Assembly: GCA_947498595.1 (NCBI GenBank)
Contig: CANMKX010000010.1
Location: 62,001 to 126,000 of the forward strand
DNA length: 64,000 nucleotides
Source: an uncultured Aquimarina sp.
GTDB taxonomy: Bacteria > Bacteroidota > Bacteroidia > Flavobacteriales > Flavobacteriaceae
Direction: 5' to 3'
How positions within the stretch are numbered: the stretch's first letter is position 1; every line of letters starts with the position of its first letter. Shown here one piece after another: positions 1 through 9,151 of this stretch. The notes beneath the pieces are model-generated. The model saw nothing but the letters and a program-made list of their open reading frames with translations, made no database searches and was not told the DNA's origin. The position numbers and the translations under genes were made by a program.

Positions 1-775
1 TTTTAACTATAATTTTAACTTTATGATTTTTCTTTATACTCTCTAAAACATATTTCAATGGTACATTATTGAAGTTACTTTCTCCTTTTCTCCAAGAAGG
101 CTCTCCCTTATTTACCTGCCATTTTTCAATAACACTTTCTTTTATTTTCCTTATTGCTTCTCCTTGGTTTAATATATATACGGTATCATTAATTGTTACT
201 CTTACTTTTCCTTCAAAACATGTAATCTCAATAAAATCTTCGTTTACATTTACATTAAATTGAGTCCCTAAAACAGCGATATTCCCTTCTGCTGTAATTA
301 CGTCAAATTGACTTCCTTTTTTTACTTTAAATAGTGCTTCTCCATCTAAATTGATTTTTCTATCAAATTTCCAATTGTTTTTATCAAATACTATTTTTGA
401 CTTGGCATTAAGTATTACTTGCGAACTATCCGGAAGGAAAACAGATAATTGCTCTCCATAATTTGTAGAAAACGTTTCGTTTGCTCCTAACAATTGAGTT
501 ATTCCCAATATCATAATTATTGAAGCAGCAATGCTACCTATAAGATATCTTATTTTTAGGTTAACAACTTTAGTTTTCTTCTTTGTTCTTTTTTTTATAA
601 AATCATCGTATAATTCATCTTCACTTCTTCCTGAAACATAAAATTCTGATGAGTATTCTATTATTTTTTTATAAAGAACAAATTCATCATTTTCTTTTAA
701 TATTTCCAACTCGTCTTCTGATATGTCATCTTCTATATACTTGTTTATTAATATATCTAGCTCTTCATCTCTCAT
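1..775 (-). CDS. FecR-family anti-sigma factor, partial (C-terminus beyond left edge)
   Basis: The frame is open from an ATG at 775 to the window edge, giving about 258 residues. The N-terminal part is a short acidic cytoplasmic sigma-binding region (about residues 1-60). A Lys/Arg-rich stretch and one membrane segment follow (about 76-93), then the periplasmic FecR domain with the typical run NAKSKIVFDKNNWKFDRKI. FecR proteins hold an ECF sigma factor at the membrane and release it on a signal from a TonB-dependent receptor. The ATG lies 11 nt after the stop of the ECF sigma gene, so the two form one operon. A SusC-like receptor would be expected further left, outside the window; that is inference. 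Confidence 0.9.
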   Translation of the reverse strand, partial: MRDEELDILINKYIEDDISEDELEILKENDEFVLYKKIIEYSSEFYVSGRSEDELYDDFIKKRTKKKTKVVNLKIRYLIGSIAASIIMILGITQLLGANETFSTNYGEQLSVFLPDSSQVILNAKSKIVFDKNNWKFDRKINLDGEALFKVKKGSQFDVITAEGNIAVLGTQFNVNVNEDFIEITCFEGKVRVTINDTVYILNQGEAIRKIKESVIEKWQVNKGEPSWRKGESNFNNVPLKYVLESIKKNHKVKIIVK

Positions 776-786
776 AATTTAATATA

Positions 787-1302
787 TTAAATTCCTTCTA
801 TATTAATTCTTAACATTTTGAGTGCACTACTCATTCTTTTTTCAACAGTTTTTATTGAAATTTCGAGTAGTTCTGCTATTTCTCTATATTTTTTTTTATC
901 TATTCTATTCAACAAAAACACCTCCCTTTCTTTTTCTGGAAGGTTTGATATTGATTTTCTCAATTTCTCCAAAAACTCTTTTTCTTCTAATAAAAATTCA
1001 GGAGTAATATTAGTTTCTATATTTTTGGGATGTAACTTATGGTGTTCGATCACTACTTTTTTATGAGAATATGTGTTTAAGAGAGCATTATTTGTCATTT
1101 TAAATAATAAAGATTTCACAGTTTTTGGAATTATTTTGGCACATGATTTCCATATTTTCATAAAAGAATCTTGCACCAAATCTTCTGCCAAATCCATATT
1201 TCCACATTTATAATATATATAATTTCGTAATACCTTACTATTGCTTTTGTATAGCTCTTCAAATATTTCCGGATTACATATTGATTTTATTTCTAAACTC
1301 AT
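787..1302 (-). CDS. RNA polymerase ECF-type sigma-70 factor
   Basis: About 171 residues. Sigma region 2 is visible around DLAEDLVQDSFMKIWK, which contacts the -10 element and core polymerase. Region 4 is visible as LPEKEREVFLLNRIDKKKYR followed by the helix-turn-helix EIAELLEISIKTVEKRMSSA. I start at the ATG at 1302; the frame extends upstream only to a TTG at 1332. The gene is directly followed by fecR, the normal arrangement for Bacteroidota ECF/FecR pairs controlling outer-membrane uptake systems. The target regulon is not visible here. Confidence 0.9.
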   Translation of the reverse strand: MSLEIKSICNPEIFEELYKSNSKVLRNYIYYKCGNMDLAEDLVQDSFMKIWKSCAKIIPKTVKSLLFKMTNNALLNTYSHKKVVIEHHKLHPKNIETNITPEFLLEEKEFLEKLRKSISNLPEKEREVFLLNRIDKKKYREIAELLEISIKTVEKRMSSALKMLRINIEGI

Positions 1303-1564
1303 ATATTTTGATATCGTAAACTTAAAACTCAACTATGATGACTAGGTTTCACTATACACAATAACACATACTTAACCAACACTTTAACTTCAACAACCTT
1401 AAAAACAACATATATAAAACGTATACGTACTCAATTCCCCTATCTATATTTAATTCTTTATTGATAGTATTTTAAGATCCTTATTCTCGTTTTTTTATCC
1501 CTAGTAAGTTTTTTTTGTAAGAAAAATAACCTTTTAATATTATATAGTATTTGTTTCTTTATCT

Positions 1565-1606
1565 AAAAAAAACATATGCTTCTGTGTATGGAAACATATG
1601 TTTTTA
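1565..1606 (-). terminator. Intrinsic terminator of the 1611-2231 lipoprotein gene
   Basis: An inverted repeat pairs AAAACATATG with CATATGTTTT around a loop of about 15 nt. On the minus strand it is followed by a T run. It lies immediately downstream of the minus-strand lipoprotein gene. Confidence 0.7.
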
Positions 1607-1610
1607 AAAT

Positions 1611-2231
1611 TTATATAACATCAATTATTTCAATATTATCTATTCCAACTGCTTCTCCTGTGTTTTCACTTGAGATATAAATTTCTACAGTTGTACTCTT
1701 CATTATTTCTGGAAGATCAAAAGTTACAGATGTCCAAGAGTCTCTTTCTGTCAATTCAGATTCAATAACATATTCTTCTCCTTCTAAATTGGTGAATTTT
1801 ATGTTTAAGTTTGGAGACTCCCATAATGAATTTGTTATTATGTAATCAAATTTTAATTGTAATGAACCAAGTGCTCCTGATAAATCAACTTCATTTTTTG
1901 CACGTCCATCAGTTACTCCTCCACAGGGGTTTTGTGGGTTAACTCCTAGAAAATTTGAGCTATTTTGATCATTTCTAAGGTTTACTTCTATAGAGTTTAG
2001 TGCTACAGCATTCGATATGCTGTAAAAACCACACCTGTTTATTCCTTCTATTAATTCTCCTGTTCTATGCCTAAAGCTATTGGAAGTAGGTGATGACTCA
2101 AAATTTTCTGTAAAAAGTATTGTTGAGTCTTCATTAGTTACTATTTGATCAGTTATTACTTCATCATCTTCTGAGCAAGATGTCATTATAACTAAACTAA
2201 AAATCACGAATAATAAATTGAATTTTTTCAT
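1611..2231 (-). CDS. Secreted lipoprotein, probable beta-jelly-roll, unknown function
   Basis: 206 residues. The N-terminus is a lipoprotein signal peptide with lipobox MTSC (Cys at about residue 19) followed by acidic SEDDE, which in Bacteroidota favours surface export. The mature part begins with LFTENFE and ends with GIDNIEIIDV, a start and finish typical of carbohydrate-binding-like jelly-roll domains of flavobacterial surface proteins. It contains Cys pairs that could form disulfides. I do not recognise a named family. It is a single gene with its own terminator. Ligand binding is inference from fold-like features only. Confidence 0.7.
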   Translation of the reverse strand: MKKFNLLFVIFSLVIMTSCSEDDEVITDQIVTNEDSTILFTENFESSPTSNSFRHRTGELIEGINRCGFYSISNAVALNSIEVNLRNDQNSSNFLGVNPQNPCGGVTDGRAKNEVDLSGALGSLQLKFDYIITNSLWESPNLNIKFTNLEGEEYVIESELTERDSWTSVTFDLPEIMKSTTVEIYISSENTGEAVGIDNIEIIDVI

Positions 2232-2302
2232 CTTTAATTGTTTTTATACTCTTTATACAATTAAAACATATTTAATCCTATGCTTATAATTATAAAATTT
2301 AA

Positions 2303-2947
2303 TCATAAGCCTTTTTTTGACTTCAATTTCTCGCCTACAAATCGAATCACAGATCCTTTTCCTATATGATATGCACCTTCTTTAAGTTCTACTTCTTCTT
2401 CTGTTAATTGTTTAATGTTATAATTATCAAAATCTTTTTTTATTTCTTCTACAGTATATAATTCCTCTATTTTTTTAGGTCCTCCAACTGCTGGATTCTT
2501 CTTATTATATGCTATATGTTTTTGACTAAAAGCCTCTAATATTATTATTCCTCCTACTTTAAGATATTGATCTAATTGTTTATGATACTTTTCTTTCTGT
2601 GATCCAGAGAAATGTGCATATATTAGTCCTATAGCATCGTATGCTTCTATTTTAAATTCTAATTCCTCCAACATTCCAACTTTATAGGATAATGATACAT
2701 CCTTCTCTTGTGCTAATGCGAGTGCTTTAATTTTTCCTTCTTGACTGATATCAAAAGACGTTACTTGCCATCCTTTCTGTGCTGCAAATACGCCATTTCT
2801 TCCTTCTCCGTCTGCTGGCATTAAGATATTACCATTTGTTACCCCTATTAATTGTTCTTTAAAAAAATTATTAGGTGATTTTCCGTATGCATATTGCGAT
2901 TTACGGTATCGTTCATTCCATTTTTCTGATGTTATTTTTGTTTCCAT
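2303..2947 (-). CDS. Class I SAM-dependent methyltransferase (TehB/thiopurine methyltransferase-like)
   Basis: About 214 residues. The start of the family is seen in WNERYRKSQYAYGKSPN. The SAM-binding glycine motif appears as PADGEGRNGVFAA (motif I), followed by the acidic loop SFDIS. Proteins of this shape methylate small molecules such as tellurite, thiols or metabolites; the substrate cannot be told from sequence. I use the ATG at 2947 because the longer frame begins with GTG at 2962 and the shared family start is right after the ATG. It follows the AraC regulator gene on the same strand with a gap of about 70 nt, so co-transcription is possible. Confidence 0.8.
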   Translation of the reverse strand: METKITSEKWNERYRKSQYAYGKSPNNFFKEQLIGVTNGNILMPADGEGRNGVFAAQKGWQVTSFDISQEGKIKALALAQEKDVSLSYKVGMLEELEFKIEAYDAIGLIYAHFSGSQKEKYHKQLDQYLKVGGIIILEAFSQKHIAYNKKNPAVGGPKKIEELYTVEEIKKDFDNYNIKQLTEEEVELKEGAYHIGKGSVIRFVGEKLKSKKGL

Positions 2948-3017
2948 TATATTGTTTTTCACAAAAATACATCCCTCAATTAGGTATTTGATAGGACAAA
3001 AGTTTAATTCTACAGGA

Positions 3018-3863
3018 CTATTTTTTATTCTTTTGTCTGAAAATGGCTGGAGAGTTTCCTGTATGCTTTTTAAAAAATCGAATAAAATAAGATGAATCTT
3101 GATAACCTAAATAATATGCTATTTGGTTTATTTGATAATTTGTCGCTAACAAATAGCGTTTTGCTTCTAATACTATATACTCATTAATCAACTCTGAACT
3201 TGTCTTTCCTAATGTTTTTTTCGTAATCGCATTGAGTTGATATACAGACATTCCTAATTCGTTTGCATATACCGTTGCCTTTTTTTGCTGTTTTATAGTA
3301 TTTTGTAATACTATTTTAAATTGCTCCAATTTCTCTTGTTCGTAACTTATTTGTGTTGTTTCCTTTACTTCTTTTTCTCTCGAAAGTTGAATTAATAATA
3401 GTATTAAATTTGCTTTTATTGCCTCATTATAATCTTTAATTCCTTCTTTACTCTCTTGTAAAATAACCTCTAACAATCGTTTAATTTTTTTAAACACAAT
3501 AGTGTCAACAATGTATTGATTATTAAAGCTTACTGTTTGTAATAAGGCAGTAGTTTTTGAGTAAGAATTTTCTAAAAAATCTTTTTTAAAATGAAGTAAA
3601 TATCCTGTGCTTTTCGCTTTTAAAGTAAGTTTATGCATTTGTCCTGGTCTCAAAAAAAATATACTTTGATCTGTAATTGTATAATTATCAAAATCTATAG
3701 TATGCACTCCCGAAGCGGACTCTACTATTAAAAGGTAGTAAAAATCATGTCGATGTAACGGTTCTTTGAGATCTCCATCAGTAAACATTTCTTTTAATTC
3801 TCTAATTCGAAAGTTTTTCTTTTTATCTGAAGGAGGTAGTTTTCGTATAGGAATTTCTTTCAT
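3018..3863 (-). CDS. AraC-family transcriptional regulator
   Basis: 281 residues. The N-terminal half is a cupin-like effector-binding domain with LHRHDFYYLLIVE near residue 37 and FFLRPGQMHKL near residue 70. The C-terminal hundred residues are the double helix-turn-helix of AraC proteins: ANELGMSVYQLNAITKKTLG, then an IAYYLGYQDSSYFIRFFKKH element with the usual ending TGNSPAIFR. It probably responds to a small molecule and may regulate the downstream methyltransferase; the ligand is unknown. Confidence 0.9.
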   Translation of the reverse strand: MKEIPIRKLPPSDKKKNFRIRELKEMFTDGDLKEPLHRHDFYYLLIVESASGVHTIDFDNYTITDQSIFFLRPGQMHKLTLKAKSTGYLLHFKKDFLENSYSKTTALLQTVSFNNQYIVDTIVFKKIKRLLEVILQESKEGIKDYNEAIKANLILLLIQLSREKEVKETTQISYEQEKLEQFKIVLQNTIKQQKKATVYANELGMSVYQLNAITKKTLGKTSSELINEYIVLEAKRYLLATNYQINQIAYYLGYQDSSYFIRFFKKHTGNSPAIFRQKNKK

Positions 3864-3907
3864 ATTGTTTATTGATTTATCAATTAACTCTAATCATATT
3901 TCAACAA

Positions 3908-4510
3908 TCATTTAAACGCTTTTAAATCCGTTTTTAAGATATCTATATTTGTTTCTATATGCATTTTTAAATCATCATATACCTTTATTTTTTTTGCCCC
4001 AAGAGAATGAGCTTGTTTCATTGATTTGGTATTGAGTATTCGTGTTTGATATCCCCAATACTGTTGTTTTTGAGAATCGAACTCTCCTATAAATCGATTC
4101 ATTATAATATAATCTACATCTATTTTTTTTAGAATTGGAATACAATCTTTCTTATCAAAAATTCCTTGATATAGGATCCCTTTCATTTTTTTTATTGGAA
4201 ATGGTATTATCTCAATATCCATTGATTTTTTCAAGGCATTCTCTAATACGATATCAAGTTCGTATCCATGTGTTTCATAATCATATCCATTGGCACATGG
4301 TAATACCATTATACGAGTTTTATTTTCAATTTTATTTATTGATTGTATTGGATTAGATTCTTGCTTTATTTCTTGATAAGGTTTCACTGATTCATTCGTC
4401 TTGACTTCTTCGCTTTTTTCTATCTTATTTTCTATAGCATTCGTCTCTATTTTTTGATTGTTTTTACAACCTAATAATAGTATTAATAATACAACATAAT
4501 AACTTTTCAT
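3908..4510 (-). CDS. Hypothetical lipoprotein
   Basis: 200 residues with a short signal peptide ending in lipobox LLGC at residue 15. A Lys/Glu/Asn-rich linker (about 16-65) precedes a globular domain starting KTRIMVLPCANGYDYETHGY, whose alternating strands and helices resemble the periplasmic domain of proteins that assemble with outer-membrane partners. No family is recognised with confidence. It stands alone between the AraC gene and the lyase gene, both on the same strand. Confidence 0.65.
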   Translation of the reverse strand: MKSYYVVLLILLLGCKNNQKIETNAIENKIEKSEEVKTNESVKPYQEIKQESNPIQSINKIENKTRIMVLPCANGYDYETHGYELDIVLENALKKSMDIEIIPFPIKKMKGILYQGIFDKKDCIPILKKIDVDYIIMNRFIGEFDSQKQQYWGYQTRILNTKSMKQAHSLGAKKIKVYDDLKMHIETNIDILKTDLKAFK

Positions 4511-4547
4511 TATTTTTATTTTCTAAGGTCTATCAGCAATTATTTTT

Positions 4548-4593
4548 AATCAAAAAAGCAGACAAAATTAAACATTTATCTACTTTTTTGATT
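4548..4593 (-). terminator. Terminator downstream of the heparinase-like gene
   Basis: Near-perfect inverted repeat AATCAAAAAAG...CTTTTTTGATT with a second short paired segment (AGA/TCT) inside it. It is placed 15 nt past the stop of the minus-strand lyase gene. Confidence 0.65.
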
Positions 4594-4607
4594 CATAAAA
4601 CTTTCTA

Positions 4608-7454
4608 CTATTCAACAACTATTTTTTTTATTACTTTCCCATATTGGTTAGTAACTTCTAACAAATAAATTCCCGTTATCATATTCAAATCACTTATGAT
4701 TAAATCATTACCTATTTGCTTTTTAGACAATATTAATTTACCTGTTAAATCATATATTTTAAACTTATTCTCAATATCTTTTTCTTTATTAATTACAGAA
4801 ATCGTTATTGATTCTTCTGCTTTTATCGAATTTGGAAAAACTTTGACATCTAATATTTGTTCATTACTTATAGTACAACTCTCTAGAATACGTAACTCAT
4901 TATCATCTTGCTTTATATGAATATTCATTTGTAAAATTCCATTTTGATCTGTACTTACAACCATACATTTCCCTCCATCAATTTTTACATAATATTTCTT
5001 ATTTGCGTCTAAATCAAAAGCATTTATATTATAATTACCTGCTTCAATATTATTCAAATTAACAACTTGGGTTTTATGATTATTTCCATAATAATCTATA
5101 CCAAAAATATATAAATCTTCATCCCATAAAACTGTCATACTATTCTCTTGGTTAGAAACTAACAAACTTTCATTATCTGATTGATTATTATCTGTTCCAA
5201 TATCAATTGTATGTAATAATACATTATATCTTTTTTTATTTATAGAACTAACTTCCATTCTCCATCTAGCACCATCTGTTATATTTTCATTTTTAGCACC
5301 ATAATTAATCCCTTCTGTATCATTTTCGCCATATATATAATAGCATCCTTTATTTTCATCTAAATTTGCTATTAATTTCACTTTTGTATCATACTCTTGA
5401 GGAAATAATGTCTTTATAGTTGCTTCTCCACCAGAACCATTTCTAACATTGTATTTTCTATTGTATAAATATCTTTCTATTTTCGTTTCTTGATCGGATA
5501 CAATATCCAAACTATTGGGATTCGCTATAACTCCGCTTGAATTATATATAATTGGTTTTTCCTTAAAATGGGTATTCCATGTAACTTTTAGCTGATTTGT
5601 TAAGTTTGGCTGTTTGATATAATCAATATTAATAATTCTATCCTTAGATTTTATATATAACATTTTTCTTATATAAGAATCTACTTTGTCCTGATTATAT
5701 GATGTTGAAGCATCTGCTACATGATAAACGAATTCATCAGTTTTTGAATATTCTTTCCATAAACGATTATCATAGGAACTATTTAATTCTGAAATATCTT
5801 TCAAATTTGGGATAATTAATTGTCCACCATCATTAGACAATGAATCTCCAAATTTTTCAACTGGATCATAAACTGTTATAGCATTATGAGCTATTGATCT
5901 TGTATAATAATTCTTGTGGTGTGAGGAATTAAAACCATCATACACTCCTGAGTCTATAAAAAGTGGTCCATTTTTATAAATTGTAAAACTATTATTATCT
6001 AAATGCTGGTGATTATTTTTACTAAATAACTTATTCGTAAAATTAATTATGGTAGCATCATTATCATGAGAAGTTTTTATTATAGAATTTCCAGTTTTAC
6101 TAGAAAACCATAGTAAAGGAAATGGGTTAGATGCTGGTTTATTTTGAACAGAAAAGTTATTTCTTAATAATAACTCTTCCAATCCTTTAATCGGAATATC
6201 ATTATTCTTCTCCATATATTCGTGTAACATCCACTTGTTTTTATTTAAATCATAATGATTAGATAATGATATGATATCAAATTCATGTCTATTTGAAAAA
6301 TTCAAAATATCATCTCCTAAATGTAATGTTGTCTCATTTGGTCTAATAAATGTTGAAAATTGATTTATATGATTATTAATCCATGGGTTCTCTGCATATA
6401 AATCATTATCGGTAGCCTTACTTACTAAATCAAAATATTCGGTAAAAAATGTTAGTACTATATGAGAATATGCTCCTCCATTTTGATCACCTCCTTCATT
6501 ATCTCCATAAAGTCCATCATCATTATCATCTAAGTAATATTGAAAAATTGGGATATATTCTTCTCTTAAATTTTTAAATAAAAATTGGTATCTAATTCCT
6601 AAAGCATATTTTTGATCATTTGTCAATTCTTTTGATCCATATAAAGCTAAAACAAGCTTCATGTTTTGCGAGTTATTTCTAAGTCCATGACCTCCTACAA
6701 AATTATTATTTTCAAAACTTTTGCTTCCAAAAAAAGATCTATAGACCCATGTTTTCATGTAAGAGTAATTCAAATCAAATAACTTATCTACTAGCTTCTT
6801 TCTTAAAGAATGTATATCTTGATAATCTTGAGAGTTATTATCAATAGCATCATATCCCCAATCTAACAGAATAGATCCTATATCTGCTATTTGTCTTAAT
6901 CTACTTTCATATCCTTTAACCCACCTTCCTTCTTCATCTTTACCAAGGTATAATGAAGGATTATAATTAATCACATTATGATCATCCCATGCCAATTCAT
7001 TTTTATCTATGTATTCTAGTAATTTTGTTACAATAAAATTTATTCTCTTTACCTGTAGCTCCTTCTCTATATCTAGGTTATAATAAAATAAAACCAAACT
7101 AGCAGCGTTTAATGAATTCCCTATTTGTTCCCAATTCCAACTCCAAGTGTCTTCATTTCCACATAAATTAAATCCACTAATGTCATTTCCTTGACCACAT
7201 ATAAAAAAAGTGTATCCAGCAGAATTATTATACTCAATTCTATCATATAATTGATTAACTCTAGTATTTGAAGAACTTACTATATATTGCCTGAGTTCCT
7301 CAAATTTATTTTCAGACAATAAAACTCTTGGTCTTGATTCTCTTATATCCGGATAAACTTGTGAATAGGTTATTGTTTTAAAAAAAAGTAGTATTAAAAA
7401 CATACTCATTTTTATTGTACTCTGATTGTTAAATAGATTCGTTTTTGATTTCAT
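4608..7454 (-). CDS. Heparinase II/III-like polysaccharide lyase with T9SS C-terminal sorting domain
   Basis: About 948 residues from an ATG at 7454 (the longer frame starts with TTG at 7484). It has a signal peptide ending near TYSQVYPDI and an N-terminal alpha/alpha-toroid region starting RPRVLLSENKFEELR. The heparinase II/III beta-sandwich holds the signature NNHQHLDNNSFTIYKNGPLF, then FIDSGVYDG and RSIAHNAITVYDP, which carry the catalytic His/Tyr-type residues of this lyase superfamily. The last 75 residues, starting VFPNSIKAEESI and ending GKVIKKIVVE, form a type A T9SS sorting domain. The enzyme is therefore likely secreted or surface-bound and cuts a uronate-containing polysaccharide; the exact substrate is unknown. 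No SusCD pair lies beside it. Confidence 0.85.
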   Translation of the reverse strand: MKSKTNLFNNQSTIKMSMFLILLFFKTITYSQVYPDIRESRPRVLLSENKFEELRQYIVSSSNTRVNQLYDRIEYNNSAGYTFFICGQGNDISGFNLCGNEDTWSWNWEQIGNSLNAASLVLFYYNLDIEKELQVKRINFIVTKLLEYIDKNELAWDDHNVINYNPSLYLGKDEEGRWVKGYESRLRQIADIGSILLDWGYDAIDNNSQDYQDIHSLRKKLVDKLFDLNYSYMKTWVYRSFFGSKSFENNNFVGGHGLRNNSQNMKLVLALYGSKELTNDQKYALGIRYQFLFKNLREEYIPIFQYYLDDNDDGLYGDNEGGDQNGGAYSHIVLTFFTEYFDLVSKATDNDLYAENPWINNHINQFSTFIRPNETTLHLGDDILNFSNRHEFDIISLSNHYDLNKNKWMLHEYMEKNNDIPIKGLEELLLRNNFSVQNKPASNPFPLLWFSSKTGNSIIKTSHDNDATIINFTNKLFSKNNHQHLDNNSFTIYKNGPLFIDSGVYDGFNSSHHKNYYTRSIAHNAITVYDPVEKFGDSLSNDGGQLIIPNLKDISELNSSYDNRLWKEYSKTDEFVYHVADASTSYNQDKVDSYIRKMLYIKSKDRIINIDYIKQPNLTNQLKVTWNTHFKEKPIIYNSSGVIANPNSLDIVSDQETKIERYLYNRKYNVRNGSGGEATIKTLFPQEYDTKVKLIANLDENKGCYYIYGENDTEGINYGAKNENITDGARWRMEVSSINKKRYNVLLHTIDIGTDNNQSDNESLLVSNQENSMTVLWDEDLYIFGIDYYGNNHKTQVVNLNNIEAGNYNINAFDLDANKKYYVKIDGGKCMVVSTDQNGILQMNIHIKQDDNELRILESCTISNEQILDVKVFPNSIKAEESITISVINKEKDIENKFKIYDLTGKLILSKKQIGNDLIISDLNMITGIYLLEVTNQYGKVIKKIVVE

Positions 7455-7519
7455 GATGTTAATTTTATTTATTCTAATTTTCAAATAATACGTATTATTT
7501 TACATTCGTTTACGGTTTT

Positions 7520-8074
7520 TTATTTTTTATTTAATTGATGAATGTATTCTTCTCGACTGATACTAAATACATTTACTGGAATATCATCATAAGATTCGAT
7601 ATGTTTTTCTAATGTCATTCCATTTTTCAAAGCAACTTTTTCACTTCCTATATTATCAATATGTACTACAGAAACTAATGACTCTGTAAAATTATGAGTA
7701 AACGCATATTCTTTACATTTTTGAGCTGCTTCACTAGCATAGCCTTTTCCCAAAAATTGTGGAAGTATTGAATATCCTATTTCTAATCGTTCTACTCCCT
7801 CTATGGTTTGTACTAATAATCCGCATTGACCTATAAATTCATTCGTTTTTTTATTTATTAAAACATTCATTCCTCCTAATTCATTTTCATATCTATGAAA
7901 CGCTTTATCAAACCATATTTGGCATAATTCTTTTGCATTTTTAGCAGTATCCAAACCTAAAAAAGTAGCTACTTTTTCTTTTTCAAATAAATATTGCCAA
8001 GTTTCAAAATCATCTTTTTCTAAAATTCTAAATCTTAATCGTTCTGTTTCCTCTCCTTCTAATATGTATTTCAT
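7520..8074 (-). CDS. GNAT-family N-acetyltransferase, RimJ/RimL type
   Basis: 184 residues. The N-terminal ETERLRFRILEKDDFETW is the standard start of RimJ/RimL-like GNAT enzymes. The acetyl-CoA pyrophosphate loop appears as LPQFLGKGYASEAAQ, followed by HIDNIGSEKVALKNGM, the C-terminal motif B. It transfers acetyl from acetyl-CoA to an amino group; whether the acceptor is a protein N-terminus or a small molecule cannot be decided. Confidence 0.87.
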   Translation of the reverse strand: MKYILEGEETERLRFRILEKDDFETWQYLFEKEKVATFLGLDTAKNAKELCQIWFDKAFHRYENELGGMNVLINKKTNEFIGQCGLLVQTIEGVERLEIGYSILPQFLGKGYASEAAQKCKEYAFTHNFTESLVSVVHIDNIGSEKVALKNGMTLEKHIESYDDIPVNVFSISREEYIHQLNKK

Positions 8075-8331
8075 TTTATGCTATTTTTATGTCAAATATT
8101 CGTCTCAAGATACGTTCCTTAAACCTATTCTTCAAATATTATAATTCTTAGGTTTATCGCTATTTTTTTAATATTATTATATGGCTTTTAATTCAAATAT
8201 TGATGTAATACGTGTTTTATACTCTATATAGCACTCTTTATCGATTTTTAGTTATTTTGAATGAAGAGATTTTCATGTGTTACCTCGAAAAAACAGTATT
8301 TTTGTATCACCATAAATACAAAGATCACATT

Positions 8332-9048
8332 ATGAAAAGAATTCTTATACTATTGCTCGCTATTGCACTTACTGGTTGCGCAGAATTACAACAAATTGCT
8401 GAAAGTCTACCTCAACAAACTGGTGGTTTAGGATTGAGTAATATCGATATTGGTAATGGTTTAAGGCAAGCATTAGATAAAGGGATCGATAAGCAAGTTG
8501 CAAAACTGACTCAAAAAGATGGCTTTTTTAAAAATAACTTAGTTAAGATTGTACTTCCTGAAGAATTACAAAAAGTAGACAAAGCTTTACGTGATATTGG
8601 GCTTAGTAGTCTTGCTGATGAAGGCCTTAAAGTTTTAAATAGAGCTGCAGAAGATGCTGTAAAAGAAGCTACTCCTATATTTGTTGATGCTGTAAAGGGA
8701 ATTACATTTACCGATGCTAAAAATATCTTATTAGGTAGTGATAACGCTGCGACACAGTATTTATCAGGAAGAACACGTACTGCATTATACGGTAAATTTA
8801 GTCCTGTAATAACCTCTTCTCTTGATAAAGTAGGTGCAACACAAGTTTGGACTAATATCATAACAAAATATAATACAATCCCATTTACTAAAAAGATAAA
8901 CCCTGATTTATCAGACTATGTAACTGGTGAAGCGCTTAATGGTGTTTTTAAAATGATTGCTGTAGAAGAAGGTGAAATAAGACATAAGATTGGTGCTCGT
9001 TCTACAGATCTTTTACGTAGAGTTTTTGCTTTACAAGACGGAAAATAA
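8332..9048 (+). CDS. DUF4197 domain-containing lipoprotein
   Basis: 238 residues from the ATG at 8332; the open frame runs further upstream but the signal peptide MKRILILLLAIALTGC starts here and places the lipobox Cys at residue 16. The mature protein matches DUF4197: LSNIDIGNGLRQALDKGIDK near the N-terminus, an FTDAKNILLG segment in the middle, and a C-terminal half with LSDYVTGEALNGVF. The function of this outer-membrane or periplasmic family is unknown. A strong hairpin terminator follows within 20 nt. Confidence 0.85.
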   Translation: MKRILILLLAIALTGCAELQQIAESLPQQTGGLGLSNIDIGNGLRQALDKGIDKQVAKLTQKDGFFKNNLVKIVLPEELQKVDKALRDIGLSSLADEGLKVLNRAAEDAVKEATPIFVDAVKGITFTDAKNILLGSDNAATQYLSGRTRTALYGKFSPVITSSLDKVGATQVWTNIITKYNTIPFTKKINPDLSDYVTGEALNGVFKMIAVEEGEIRHKIGARSTDLLRRVFALQDGK

Positions 9049-9066
9049 TAACTTATATTTCATTCA

Positions 9067-9106
9067 TTAAAAAAAGCATTCTTATAAATAGAATGCTTTT
9101 TTTAAT
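9067..9106 (+). terminator. Intrinsic terminator after the DUF4197 gene
   Basis: Perfect 16-bp inverted repeat ATTAAAAAAAGCATTC / GAATGCTTTTTTTAAT around a 9-nt loop, followed by T-rich sequence. It is near-symmetrical, so it can also stop leftward transcripts. Confidence 0.85.
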
Positions 9107-9151
9107 GAATATATAAATTGCTTATAAAGACGTAATTCTTTAAGCTGTATT

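Noticed and set aside
69-263. 64-residue plus-strand frame at the left edge
   Set aside because: Antisense to the FecR-family coding sequence, which has clear domain evidence.
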